From Salinibacillus aidingensis (GTDB lineage: Bacteria; Bacillota; Bacilli; Bacillales; Alkalibacillaceae), in assembly GCF_039522525.1 (NCBI RefSeq), contig NZ_BAAADO010000003.1:434001-498000 (forward strand): a DNA stretch of 64,000 bases, in the 5' to 3' direction. Positions 25,178 to 33,701 of this stretch are shown here, piece after piece (the first letter of the stretch is position 1; the number at the start of each line of letters is the position of its first letter). The notes below the pieces were generated by a model that saw only the letters and a program-made list of their open reading frames with translations, was not told the origin of the DNA and searched no databases. Position numbers and translations under genes: made by a program.

Positions 25178-25588
25178 ATGAATAGAGTTCTTGCGCTTGC
25201 AGGATCTGTTATCTTTTTTGCCATAGCCTTTTCCATTTATTCTTATGTTCCTGAGTCCCAGCGTGAGCCTAATGTATATTACTTTGGATTTTTTGAGACA
25301 TTTGTCTTTGTGATGATTTATTCGGGTCCTGTTTATTTGATCGCAGGTTTACCGGTATCACTTCTAATTGATCAGCTGTTGAAGAAAATAAAGGGAAGAT
25401 TGCCCTATTTGCCGCGCATGACGATGTATTCTATCGCTGGGATTATAATTGGTTTTTTATTCCATATATGGATGACAAAAAATCATATCGGTTCACTATC
25501 GCTTGTTATCCGCCCACTAATATACGGGTTTACCGCTGCGAATATCTTTCTTCATTTATTATTGTTGATTTCGTGGTATAGAAAATAA
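25178..25588 (+). CDS. Hypothetical membrane protein (136 aa)
   Basis: The protein has about four transmembrane helices (LALAGSVIFFAIAFSIYSY, FETFVFVMIYSGPVYLIAGLPVSLLI, MYSIAGIIIGFLFHIWM and PLIYGFTAANIFLHLLLLISW). A positively charged loop between helices 2 and 3 (KKIKGRLPYLPR) suggests a cytoplasmic loop. ATG 25178 follows AGGGGGG. I do not recognise the family. It stands alone between the dispersed repeat and a bidirectional terminator. Confidence 0.6.
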   Translation: MNRVLALAGSVIFFAIAFSIYSYVPESQREPNVYYFGFFETFVFVMIYSGPVYLIAGLPVSLLIDQLLKKIKGRLPYLPRMTMYSIAGIIIGFLFHIWMTKNHIGSLSLVIRPLIYGFTAANIFLHLLLLISWYRK

Positions 25589-25702
25589 GGATATTCTTAG
25601 AAGGTAAATAATAATTAGGCTGCTGCGCGTTCATATAATGGTTGCTGATGTTCATCGTGGGTATTAGACCTAGTGGAAATGGGATGAAAAGTAAAACGCA
25701 AA

Positions 25703-25749
25703 TGAAGAGGTATGCAAATTCATCAACCGAATTCGCATACCTCTTTTAA
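25703..25749. terminator. Bidirectional terminator
   Basis: AAGAGGTATGCAAATT...GAATTCGCATACCTCTT with T and A runs on the two sides, between convergent genes (membrane protein and nitroreductase). Confidence 0.85.
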
Positions 25750-25770
25750 TTGGAGTACTTTCTCATATGA

Positions 25771-26343
25771 TTATGAATGAGTGAATGACCCTTCAAAGAT
25801 TGATTCTTTTATTGGACGTCGATCAGATGGCTGCTCACGATCCTGTAAATCTGCAGGCAGCGTGCTTTTATCTCCCTGATATCCAATGGCTAGAAGTGCC
25901 TGGATGTCATATTCATCAGGGATATTTAATACTTCTCTGGCTTTATCTTTATGAAAACCGCCCATTGGATGGGTAATAAGTCCTTTTCGGGCTGCCTCTA
26001 AAGCGAGGAATCCCCATGCTGCACCTGCATCAAATGCGTGTGAACCATCCTGTTTATCTGAGATGATGACGGTGAGGACAGGTGCTGTTTTACACCATTT
26101 TAAATTCCCCTCCATAATAAAGGAATGAAATTTATCCCGATCTTCCTGATTACGAGCAACGATAAAGCGCCACGGCTGCATATTCATAGCAGATGGAGCC
26201 CAGCGAGCAGCCTCAAACAGACTCATTAACACTTCTTCAGGCACTTCTTTCTCTAAAAAGGAACGAGGAGACCACCGATCTAAGTAGATAGGATCAATAT
26301 CGTAATCGGCCTTCCGTTGATACTTCATATCTGTAGTACTCAT
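25771..26343 (-). CDS. Nitroreductase-family FMN protein
   Basis: The 190-aa protein has the nitroreductase pattern: RWSPRSFLEKEVPEEVLMSLFEAARWAPSAMNMQPWRF (FMN phosphate and flavin contacts), FDAGAAWGFLALEAARKGLITHPMGGF and DIQALLAIGYQGD. These enzymes use NAD(P)H to reduce nitroaromatics, quinones or flavins; the physiological substrate is not evident. The ATG at 26343 follows AGGAGG. A minus-strand promoter is visible: TTGAAA, a 17-bp spacer and TATACT (26406 to 26378). It is probably a single-gene unit. Confidence 0.87.
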   Translation of the reverse strand: MSTTDMKYQRKADYDIDPIYLDRWSPRSFLEKEVPEEVLMSLFEAARWAPSAMNMQPWRFIVARNQEDRDKFHSFIMEGNLKWCKTAPVLTVIISDKQDGSHAFDAGAAWGFLALEAARKGLITHPMGGFHKDKAREVLNIPDEYDIQALLAIGYQGDKSTLPADLQDREQPSDRRPIKESIFEGSFTHS

Positions 26344-26377
26344 CACTTAACCTCCTGCTTACAATAATTCCAGTAAT

Positions 26378-26406
26378 AGTATAGGGAATATATGCTTCGG
26401 TTTCAA
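26378..26406 (-). promoter_or_regulatory. Promoter of the nitroreductase gene
   Basis: On the minus strand, TTGAAA-17 bp-TATACT, 35 bp before the start codon. Confidence 0.6.
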
Positions 26407-26418
26407 AGTTTCTGTTTC

Positions 26419-26492
26419 GGGACTGTCCCGCTGTACGTTAAAGCGTTAACTCTTTAATGCTTTAATGCTTTAAATCGGAGCGGGACAGTCCC
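26419..26492. repeat. GGGACTGTCCC-type inverted repeat, copy 1
   Basis: GGGACTGTCCCGCT...AGCGGGACAGTCCC with an AT-rich inner part carrying TTAAAGCG/CTTTAA and three TTTAATGC-like repeats. Relatives lie at 28952-29011 and 36160-36203. Such elements are common between genes in Bacillaceae. Confidence 0.75.
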
Positions 26493-26516
26493 TGAGAAAA
26501 TTCCAATACATTCCCG

Positions 26517-26579
26517 TTGACATTTTTGGTGAAAACTATTAGTATACATAAAGTGACTTTTGAGTCAGATAGTTTGACT
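26517..26579 (+). promoter_or_regulatory. Promoter and candidate TetR operator for the TetR/MFS unit
   Basis: TTGACA (26517-26522), a 17-bp spacer and TAGTAT (26540-26545). Just downstream lies TGACTTTTGAGTCA (26554-26567), an inverted repeat whose second arm also pairs with TGACT at 26575-26579. A repressor here would block its own transcription. Confidence 0.55.
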
Positions 26580-26599
26580 GCCTGGTCTGGAGGGGTTTG

Positions 26600-27457
26600 A
26601 TGCTTAAAAAAAATGAGCTCATGAATCGGGCCATTCAGCTGTTTTCCGAAAAGGGATTTTATCAGACATCTGTACAGGAAATTGCTGAAGCAACCGGAAT
26701 TTCAAAGGGTGCATTTTACAAGTATTTTGATACGAAAGAAAGCTTACTGATTGAGATACTAAAGCTGCAGTATGAAAACATGATAAAGCAAGCATCCTCT
26801 ATGAGTCAGCTTGAAGGAATGACCAGGAGAGAAGCCTTTATTGAAAATATGAGTCATGAATTAGAGCAGTGGATCAATAATCGGGATTTTTTCACAGTAT
26901 TATTCAAAAACTTCCCTCCAAATGAAAACAAACAAGTGTCTGAAATTATGAGTAAGCTGAAATCATCGCTGGTGAACCTGCACCGGGAGACGTTAATAGA
27001 CACTTATGGAGAAAAAATAGAGCCATTTATAACGGATATCGTTATTATTTTTGAAGGGATTTTGAAGGAATATATCATAACCGTGATTTTAAGGGAAAAA
27101 TCTGTTGATGTATACCAGTTGGCTTCTTTTATTGCGACAGTTATGGATTCAATTGTTAACTCTCTTCCTTATACAGAACCGGTGTTAACAGATTATCTGA
27201 ATCCGGCTAATCCAAAGGAACGTATTTTGGACTGTTTAGACATGATTGAAGATAAATTGAATAATACTAACAACATCACAACAGATAAGGAAAAACTTTT
27301 AAAGGCAGTTCAAAGGTTAAGAAAAGAAATGAAAACAACAGAGCCACAGCAATTTTTATTAGAAGCACTTATCTCCTATTTAAATAATGAAGAAATCCTC
27401 AAAAAAGAGGTTGATGTACTGGACCGCCTGTATAAAAGGCTGGTTCAGGATGAATAA
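26600..27457 (+). CDS. TetR-family regulator of the adjacent MFS exporter
   Basis: The 285-aa protein has a TetR_N domain, LMNRAIQLFSEKGFYQTSVQEIAEATGISKGAFYKYFDTKESLL. Its C-terminal part is long, about 80 residues more than a typical TetR protein, ending in a charged helical region (KEKLLKAVQRLRKEM). This resembles regulators that precede EmrB/LmrB-type exporters in Bacillus. ATG 26600 follows GGAGGGG. It lies 83 bp upstream of the MFS gene, so the two may be co-transcribed and co-repressed. The inducing ligand is unknown. Confidence 0.85.
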   Translation: MLKKNELMNRAIQLFSEKGFYQTSVQEIAEATGISKGAFYKYFDTKESLLIEILKLQYENMIKQASSMSQLEGMTRREAFIENMSHELEQWINNRDFFTVLFKNFPPNENKQVSEIMSKLKSSLVNLHRETLIDTYGEKIEPFITDIVIIFEGILKEYIITVILREKSVDVYQLASFIATVMDSIVNSLPYTEPVLTDYLNPANPKERILDCLDMIEDKLNNTNNITTDKEKLLKAVQRLRKEMKTTEPQQFLLEALISYLNNEEILKKEVDVLDRLYKRLVQDE

Positions 27458-27540
27458 AATATAATTGGCACGGTCAGTTTAATTGACCCACGTTTGTACG
27501 AAACACATTAGATTGAGGTTGGAAAGAAGGGTAATAACTT

Positions 27541-28950
27541 ATGAGTGAACAGGAACATACAGAACAAACAGAAAAAGACTATAATAAATGGGTCATTATG
27601 ATTGTGTTGCTTTCAGGAGCCTTTGTAGCTATCCTGAACCAAACGTTATTGGCAACAGCTTTACCAAAGATAGCTGCTGATCTGGAACTTCCTTATAGTG
27701 TTGCTCAGTGGCTGCAGTCCATCTTTATGCTGGTTAATGGGATCATGATTCCTATAACAGCTTTTTTAATTGGTCATTTCACAACAAGGAGATTATTTAT
27801 TTCGGCGCTTGGATCGTTTGCCATTGGTACGATAATTTGTTCGATTGCACCGAACTTTACAATCCTTATGGTAGGCCGTATCTTTCAGGCTGCAGCAGCA
27901 GGTATTATTATGCCGCTTATGCAAACCATTCTGTTCCTGACTTTTCCACGTAACAAGCGGGGAACAGCGATGGGGATGTTTGGTTTAGTTATTGCGTTTG
28001 CGCCTGCAATTGGACCAACTCTTTCAGGATGGATGGTTGAACATTTTCCATGGAGAAGTTTATTTTATTTAATCTTACCTATCATCCTGATTGACATTTT
28101 AATTGCTTACTTTGTTCTAAAAAACGTGACAAAGCGAACTTTTCCAAAACTGGATCCATTATCAATTGTCTTATCTACATTTGGTTTTGGAGGCTTGCTT
28201 TACGGATTCAGTGTGGCTGGTGGAGAAGAAGGCTGGGCAAATATGAATGTCTACATCTCCCTGGCTGTCGGAGCAATTACTTTAACCTGGTTTATTTTAA
28301 GACAGTTAAAACTGGAAGAGCCTATTCTTGAATTCAGAGTCTTTCAGTATAAAATTTTCACATTGACAACTGTTTTGGGTATGGTTGTCTTTCTTGCCAT
28401 GATAGGTTCCATGGTTGTCTTACCGCTATTGATGCAGGATATGCTAGGATTTACGGCCTTTGAATCAGGGCTGGCACTCTTGCCGGGGGCTGCCACGATG
28501 GGGTTAATGAACCCTGTTACAGGTAGGCTGTTCGATAAATTCGGTGCCAAATGGCTATCCATTGTCGGCTTAACCATCTTAGTTATTACGACATTTATGT
28601 TTGCAACCATGACTACAGAAACGACATTTGCCTATATTGCCGGATTAAATGCGGTAAGAATGCTTGGAATTGCAATGGTCATGATGCCGGTAACAACTGC
28701 AGGCTTAAATGAATTGCCTCTGGACATCATTTCGCATGGTACAGCGATGAACAACACCATGCGACAGGCTGCAGGTGCAATGGGAACCGCACTCATGGTA
28801 ACGGTTATGTCGAATACCACCATTGAATCCCAGGGAGTACAGGGGGCGATACACGGGGTTAACATGACCTTTATCGTAGCCGGTGTATTTGCTCTCATTG
28901 GGCTTATCCTAACCTTCTTTATAAAACACAGACGACCAGAAGAAGAATAA
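27541..28950 (+). CDS. DHA2-family MFS multidrug exporter (EmrB/LmrB-like)
   Basis: The 469-aa protein has about 14 transmembrane helices. Helix 1 reads WVIMIVLLSGAFVAILNQTLLATALPKIAADL, the DHA2 signature with the NQT-L--ALP motif. The antiporter motif C is visible as AFAPAIGPTLSGWMVE in helix 5, and motif A-like GHFTTRRLFI lies between helices 2 and 3. It should be a drug:proton antiporter, fitting the TetR gene just upstream. GAAGGG precedes the ATG by 10 bases. A GGGACTGTCCC inverted repeat begins 2 bp after the stop codon and may terminate transcription. Confidence 0.88.
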   Translation: MSEQEHTEQTEKDYNKWVIMIVLLSGAFVAILNQTLLATALPKIAADLELPYSVAQWLQSIFMLVNGIMIPITAFLIGHFTTRRLFISALGSFAIGTIICSIAPNFTILMVGRIFQAAAAGIIMPLMQTILFLTFPRNKRGTAMGMFGLVIAFAPAIGPTLSGWMVEHFPWRSLFYLILPIILIDILIAYFVLKNVTKRTFPKLDPLSIVLSTFGFGGLLYGFSVAGGEEGWANMNVYISLAVGAITLTWFILRQLKLEEPILEFRVFQYKIFTLTTVLGMVVFLAMIGSMVVLPLLMQDMLGFTAFESGLALLPGAATMGLMNPVTGRLFDKFGAKWLSIVGLTILVITTFMFATMTTETTFAYIAGLNAVRMLGIAMVMMPVTTAGLNELPLDIISHGTAMNNTMRQAAGAMGTALMVTVMSNTTIESQGVQGAIHGVNMTFIVAGVFALIGLILTFFIKHRRPEEE

Positions 28951-28951
28951 T

Positions 28952-29011
28952 GGGGACTGTCCCGCTCTCCGCTAACGCGCTAACGCGTTAAAGCGGTGCG
29001 GGACAGTCCCT
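28952..29011. repeat. GGGACTGTCCC-type inverted repeat, copy 2
   Basis: GGGGACTGTCCCGC...GCGGGACAGTCCCT, inner part GCTAACGCGCTAACGCGTTAAAGC. It abuts the MFS stop codon. Confidence 0.78.
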
Positions 29012-29097
29012 ATTTCTTTATAATCCCCCATTTCCATTCGGCGCAATTTCCTTTATAGTTATAGACAAGTTTATTCAACGACAAGGGGGATTTGGAG

Positions 29098-29895
29098 ATG
29101 GTCCTTGAACTTAAAGGGGTTTCGTTAAAACGTAATGGCAAGTGGATTCTTGAGGACATAAACTGGAGTATTGAAGCAGGTGAACACTGGGTATTATATG
29201 GATTGAACGGAGCCGGAAAAACAGCTTTATTGAACTTGTTAAACGCTTACTATTTTCCAACAACGGGAAGGATGAAGGTTCTCGGCAAGGAGTTTGGAAC
29301 GGATCCACTTGCTGAGCATTTACGTACAAGAATAGGATTTGTATCTTCCTCTCTTCAGCAGAAGTTTTATCCGGGAGATAACGCTTTTGAGGTTGTACTA
29401 AGTGGCTCTTTTGCGTCTATTGGTCTTTATGAAACACCCACAGATGAGATGAGACAGAAGGCCATTTCCCTTTTAAAGGAAATGGGATGTCTGGATTATG
29501 CCAATCAGACCTATCATACCCTGTCCCAGGGGGAACGACAGCGTGTTTTAATTGCCAGAGCATTAATGGCTGATCCTGAACTTTTGATTTTGGATGAACC
29601 AACGAGTGGTCTGGATTTCATAGCAAGAGAGCAGCTATTAGAAGTGATTGAAAACCTAGTTGACAAACAGAATGGTCCAGCTATTATATACGTAACCCAT
29701 CGATCGGATGAAGTTTTGCCTGTATTTTATAAAACCCTGCTGCTGAAAAAGGGGAGAGTTTTTTCTTCAGGGTATACAACAGACTTGTTCAAGGACGAGG
29801 GTTTATCCGATTTTTTCGAGATTCCTGTGCATGTTCATTGGCATGAAGGTCGGCCTGTCCTTTCCAAAAAAGAAAATATAACATCCCGACATTAA
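29098..29895 (+). CDS. ylmA: ABC transporter ATP-binding protein, YlmA-like
   Basis: The 265-aa single ATPase domain has Walker A GLNGAGKT, a Q-loop region FVSSSLQQ, the signature LSQGERQRVLIARALM, Walker B LLILDEPTSGLD and the H-loop VTHRSDE. The overall sequence, including EAGEHWVLYGLNGAGKTALLNLL, matches Bacillus YlmA and E. coli ModF-like ATPases. No permease gene is near, as for ylmA itself. ATG 29098 follows AAGGGGGA; an in-frame TTG at 29092 is closer to that site. The following kinase-like gene starts 13 bp after the stop codon. Confidence 0.82.
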   Translation: MVLELKGVSLKRNGKWILEDINWSIEAGEHWVLYGLNGAGKTALLNLLNAYYFPTTGRMKVLGKEFGTDPLAEHLRTRIGFVSSSLQQKFYPGDNAFEVVLSGSFASIGLYETPTDEMRQKAISLLKEMGCLDYANQTYHTLSQGERQRVLIARALMADPELLILDEPTSGLDFIAREQLLEVIENLVDKQNGPAIIYVTHRSDEVLPVFYKTLLLKKGRVFSSGYTTDLFKDEGLSDFFEIPVHVHWHEGRPVLSKKENITSRH

Positions 29896-29908
29896 GGAGA
29901 GAGGTATA

Positions 29909-30433
29909 TTGAGGCGTATAGGAATTATAGGTTCAAGCGGCTCTGGAAAATCAACATTGGCAAGGAATCTCGGGGAAATTTTGCATATTGATGTGTACCA
30001 CCTTGACCAATTATTCTGGAAGCCGGGCTGGGTATTAGCGACTCTCGATGAACAGAAACAAATTCAGCATGAGTTAACGAGTCAGGAAAATTGGATCATA
30101 GATGGAACGTATTCAAGCACGATGGATATTCGTCTGAAACAGGCGGACACGATCATTTTCTTAGATTTGCCGAGACTGCTATGTGTGTATCGGGTCGTAA
30201 AACGGCGAATTCAATATCGAAACCAGACACGTCCGGACATGGGAGAAGACTGTGAGGAAAAACTAGACTGGGCGTTTTTAAGCTACGTTTGGAATTTTCC
30301 CAAAACCAAAAAGCCGAGGATTCAAAACTATTTACAGAATAGGAAAGCGAATCAAGACGTTATCGTTCTATCCTCACTAAGAGAGATCAGAATTTTTTTG
30401 GAAAAAATCAGAAAGACTGTGCAGAACCGATGA
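29909..30433 (+). CDS. Small P-loop kinase-like protein (DNA topology modulation/FlaR-type)
   Basis: The 174-aa protein has Walker A IIGSSGSGKSTLARNL and the adenylate-kinase-like DVYHLDQLFWKPGW, with WIIDGTYSSTMDIRLKQADTIIFLDLPR. This is the arrangement seen in the family annotated as FlaR or topology modulation proteins. It is probably a nucleotide-dependent phosphotransferase; the older DNA-topology name is not proof of function. The start is a TTG at 29909 after AGGAGAGAGG. It is likely co-transcribed with the YlmA-like ATPase. Confidence 0.75.
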   Translation: MRRIGIIGSSGSGKSTLARNLGEILHIDVYHLDQLFWKPGWVLATLDEQKQIQHELTSQENWIIDGTYSSTMDIRLKQADTIIFLDLPRLLCVYRVVKRRIQYRNQTRPDMGEDCEEKLDWAFLSYVWNFPKTKKPRIQNYLQNRKANQDVIVLSSLREIRIFLEKIRKTVQNR

Positions 30434-30504
30434 AAACAGTGGTTATCTAAGGTGATGAAAACAGAGAGCACCGTCTTTAAACTCATCACCACCCCCATTT
30501 TAAT

Positions 30505-30566
30505 TTGACATTATTTTATATTACGTTATCATTAAGATTGTTAAGAAAAAATTTAATTTATTGAAT
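30505..30566 (+). promoter_or_regulatory. Promoter and candidate operator of the betaine-binding protein gene
   Basis: TTGACA (30505-30510), a 16-bp spacer and TATCAT (30527-30532). Just downstream, TTAAGAAAAAATTTAA (30541-30556) and AAATTTAATTTATTGAAT (30549-30566) recur in the gbsA leader (31940-31974). The position after the -10 box suggests a roadblock operator. The rest of 30567-30758 is leader without a convincing gene. Confidence 0.5.
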
Positions 30567-30758
30567 AGGGTTAACGGAGGTTATTTATATTGGATACACC
30601 CCAGGACAAGAGGGTAAATGAAACTCGAAAATACTGAGGGTGTGTGATTCAATCTATATCAGGAAAATGGACTTGTTCCGATCGTCAGGAAGAGTTAAGA
30701 GCTTTTATCAGAGAAACCAATGATACAGGAAAAATTAGACAAGGGGAGTTTTCATTAC

Positions 30759-31667
30759 ATGTTTTTTAAAAAACGTATTCTGTTTATCACAGCAATCATT
30801 TTTGCAATGCTATTAAGTGCTTGTGGAGAAGGAACGACTGAAGAATCTTCATCAAATGCTAAAGAAAAGAGCAGTTCAGACAAGCCTGCCATTGAAATGG
30901 GACAAATCAACTGGGCAGAAAATGTTGCCGTAACGAATATGTGGAAAGCTATTCTGGAAGATAAAGGATATGACGTGAATTTTAATTTAGTAGACATGGG
31001 TGCACAAATGTCTGCGTTATCAGCCGGGGAACTGGATGTGAACTTGGAAATCTGGTTACCTGTTCAGGACGCTAAGTATTTAGAGGAATATCAGGATGAA
31101 GTGAATTTCTCTGAAGAAACCTGGTATGATAAGGCGAAAGTCGGACTGGTTGTACCAAGCTATATGGAAGATGTCAATAGCATTAAGGATTTAAACAATC
31201 ATAAAAAAGCCCTTGAAGGTGAAATTACCGGATTTGATCCTGGTGCAGGTACAATGATGGTAACCAAGGATGTTATTAAAGAATATAACCTCGATTATGA
31301 GCTGATGCCAAGCTCTGAACCAGCGATGTTAACGGCACTAAATGAAGCTGTTGAGAAAAAAGAGCCTATTGTTGTTCCATTATGGAGCCCGCACAGTATC
31401 TTTTCTCAGCTGGATCTGAAATATTTAGAAGATTCTAAGAAGGTCTATGGTGGCGTGGAAAAAATCCATCATGCAACCCGTCAAGGCTTTGCAGAGGATT
31501 ACCCTAAAGTAAGCAAATGGCTGAAAAACTGGAAGATGGATGACCAGGCCATTGGAGAATTAATGACAGCTGTCAAAGAAGCTAAAGAGCAAGGGAAAGA
31601 GCCTATAGACGGTGCAGAAAAATGGGTGAATGAAAACCAGGACTTAATTAATGAATGGATCAAGTAA
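30759..31667 (+). CDS. Glycine betaine/choline-type ABC substrate-binding lipoprotein (ProX-type domain order)
   Basis: The 302-aa lipoprotein has a lipobox LLSAC with the lipidated Cys at residue 22. Lobe 1 comes first: INWAENVAVTNMWKAILEDKGY, GELDVNLEIWLPVQD, GLVVPSYM. Lobe 2 follows: GFDPGAGTMM, PIVVPLWSPHS. The aromatic residues in NWAEN, EIWLP and PLWSP are at positions expected to form the betaine cage. The lobe order is the reverse of the second protein at 56602-57525. No permease or ATPase gene is adjacent, so it must serve components elsewhere. The start is the ATG at 30759 after AAGGGGAG. Confidence 0.85.
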   Translation: MFFKKRILFITAIIFAMLLSACGEGTTEESSSNAKEKSSSDKPAIEMGQINWAENVAVTNMWKAILEDKGYDVNFNLVDMGAQMSALSAGELDVNLEIWLPVQDAKYLEEYQDEVNFSEETWYDKAKVGLVVPSYMEDVNSIKDLNNHKKALEGEITGFDPGAGTMMVTKDVIKEYNLDYELMPSSEPAMLTALNEAVEKKEPIVVPLWSPHSIFSQLDLKYLEDSKKVYGGVEKIHHATRQGFAEDYPKVSKWLKNWKMDDQAIGELMTAVKEAKEQGKEPIDGAEKWVNENQDLINEWIK

Positions 31668-31725
31668 TCAACCAGAAAAACTGCACCGGGAATCATCCTG
31701 GTAACCCTATTTAAAAAAAACAGAA

Positions 31726-31796
31726 AGTCCCGTGGTCTATCAATAACGGGGTGACACATTCATCGATTTCGTGTTCACAGATATGGCCACGGGACT
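31726..31796 (+). terminator. Long inverted repeat after the betaine-binding protein gene
   Basis: AGTCCCGTGG...CCACGGGACT with a second inner pair GTGACAC/GTGTTCAC. There is no clear T run, so termination is less certain. It lies 58 bp after the stop codon. Confidence 0.5.
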
Positions 31797-31894
31797 GTAT
31801 TTAACCATCCCGTTCATCTACTTAGAAAACGAATCCCTCCATTACATTCATCAACGAAAACGAGACGTATTTAATTAAAATATCTTCTTTTGCT

Positions 31895-31974
31895 TTGACA
31901 AACATGGAAATCCATGTTAAATTAATTTTGTTCTAAACATTAAATTTTTTCTTAACAAATTTAATTAATTGAAT
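31895..31974 (+). promoter_or_regulatory. gbsA promoter with palindromic spacer and a motif shared with the binding-protein gene
   Basis: TTGACA (31895-31900), a 17-bp spacer and TAAATT (31918-31923). The spacer is almost entirely the palindrome AACATGG-AAAT-CCATGTT. Downstream, TTAAATTTTTTCTTAA (31940-31955) is the exact reverse complement of 30541-30556. AAATTTAATTAATTGAAT (31957-31974) matches 30549-30566 at 17 of 18 positions. The remaining leader to 32120 shows no other feature. Confidence 0.6.
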
Positions 31975-32120
31975 CTAACTCATTGCATTGTTATATTGTA
32001 ACAATATGGGTGGAAGTCTGATAAAATCGCGTGTCCTGCTGTTAGCCCTCCATGAGAATGCCCTATTCAGCAAAGGAAGAGACTTACAGCATGTCATGCA
32101 GTTTAAAAGGAGGGAATGAG

Positions 32121-33590
32121 ATGGAAACAAAATTACAATTCATTGGTGGTGAATGGGTACCAGCTCTCTCTAAAGAAACAAGAGAAATCATTAACCCATT
32201 TAACCAGGAAGTGATAGCCGTTGCTGCTGAAGGTAATGAAAAGGATGCAAAGGAAGCAATTAAAGCAGCACGTAAAGCTTTTGACCAGGGAGATTGGTCC
32301 AACACTTCAGCATCCGATCGTGGCGAAATTGTAATGAACATCGCAAATCTCATTAAAAGAGACAGAGAAGAACTGGCAAGACTGGAATCCCTTGATACAG
32401 GAAAAACCGTCGAAGAAAGTCGTGGCGATATGGACGATATTGCCGGCGTTTTCCGTTACTTTGCAGAAATTGCGGATAAAGATGGTGGTGAACTGATCGA
32501 TTCCCCGCTCCCAAATTCAAATAGTAAAGTAGTAAAAGAGCCAGTAGGAGTCTGCGGACAGATTACACCATGGAATTATCCATTATTACAGGCATCCTGG
32601 AAGTTGGCGCCAGCACTGGCCGCAGGTAACACGCTCGTTATGAAGCCAAGTGAAATTACCCCGCTTACAACCGTAAAAGTATTTGAACTAATGGATGAAG
32701 CCGGAGTACCAAAAGGAGTAGCTAACCTAGTGCTCGGAGCTGGTGCTACTGTAGGTGCTGAGCTGTCATCAAATACAGATGTAGATCTCATCTCCTTTAC
32801 AGGTGGAATCGAAACCGGTAAGAATATCATGAAGGCAGCAAGCGTAAATGTGAAAAAACTGGCGCTTGAGCTGGGTGGCAAAAATCCAAATGTCATTTTT
32901 GCTGATGCCGATTTCGAAACGGCTGTTGACCAGGCTCTAAATGGAGTGTTCTTCCACGCAGGTCAAATCTGCTCGGCTGGCACAAGGATTATCGTTGAAG
33001 ATAAAATTCATGATCAATTTGTAGATGCCCTTGTAAAACGAGTCGCCAATATTCGTCTGGGCAGCGGGTTTGATGAAAACACTCAAATGGGTCCTTTAAT
33101 TTCCAAGGAACATCTAAGTAAAGTTATGGATTATGTGGAAAAGGGTAAAAAGGAAGGAGCCACAGTTGCTGTTGGTGGAAAACAACCGGAAGATCCGGAG
33201 CTGCAAGACGGATTTTTCTACTTACCAACCGTTCTTACCGACTGCACCACCGATATGAGTGTTGTCCAGAATGAAGGATTTGGTCCTGTTATTACCATAG
33301 AAAAATTCTCGAGTGAAGAAGAAGCAATTCAACTCGCAAATGATTCCATTTATGGTTTAGCAGGTGGTGTCTGGACATCTGATATTGCCAAGGCCGAACG
33401 ATGCGTAGCAAAAATGCGCATGGGCACCGTATGGATTAATGACTTTAACTTATACTTCCCACACGCACCATGGGGCGGCTTCAAACAATCAGGCATCGGC
33501 CGCGAATTAGGAAAGCCCGGATTAGATGAATACCAGGAAACTAAACATATTTTCCATAACCTCAAACCAGAGCCAATGAACTGGTTTTAG
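32121..33590 (+). CDS. gbsA: Betaine-aldehyde dehydrogenase
   Basis: The 489-aa aldehyde dehydrogenase matches Bacillus GbsA over its length. Shared features include INPFNQE near the start, LDTGKTVEESRGDMDDIA, VCGQITPWNYPLLQ, ALELGGKNPN (general-base Glu about 252), the catalytic Cys in FFHAGQICSAGT (about 284), EGFGPV and the end PWGGFKQSGIGRELG. It oxidises glycine betaine aldehyde to the osmoprotectant glycine betaine using NAD+. In Bacillus, gbsB (choline dehydrogenase) follows; here a terminator follows and gbsB is absent. ATG 32121 follows AAGGAGGG; an upstream in-frame extension to 32052 has no ribosome site. Confidence 0.92.
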   Translation: METKLQFIGGEWVPALSKETREIINPFNQEVIAVAAEGNEKDAKEAIKAARKAFDQGDWSNTSASDRGEIVMNIANLIKRDREELARLESLDTGKTVEESRGDMDDIAGVFRYFAEIADKDGGELIDSPLPNSNSKVVKEPVGVCGQITPWNYPLLQASWKLAPALAAGNTLVMKPSEITPLTTVKVFELMDEAGVPKGVANLVLGAGATVGAELSSNTDVDLISFTGGIETGKNIMKAASVNVKKLALELGGKNPNVIFADADFETAVDQALNGVFFHAGQICSAGTRIIVEDKIHDQFVDALVKRVANIRLGSGFDENTQMGPLISKEHLSKVMDYVEKGKKEGATVAVGGKQPEDPELQDGFFYLPTVLTDCTTDMSVVQNEGFGPVITIEKFSSEEEAIQLANDSIYGLAGGVWTSDIAKAERCVAKMRMGTVWINDFNLYFPHAPWGGFKQSGIGRELGKPGLDEYQETKHIFHNLKPEPMNWF

Positions 33591-33614
33591 ATGATTTATG
33601 GAAATAGATTAGAT

Positions 33615-33657
33615 AAAGCCTATCAGACACATTAGCTGTGTTTGATAGGCTTTTTTA
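33615..33657 (+). terminator. gbsA terminator
   Basis: AAAGCCTATCA-g-ACAC...GTGT-t-TGATAGGCTTTTTT, 25 bp after the stop codon. Confidence 0.9.
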
Positions 33658-33701
33658 TGAGAATGGGGGGGATGATGGGTGATTTATGTGGGGATTGATG
33701 A

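Noticed and set aside
30644..30769. 41-codon GTG-started frame in the leader of the betaine-binding protein gene
   Set aside because: It overlaps the lipoprotein start by 11 bp, has no family resemblance and no convincing ribosome site.
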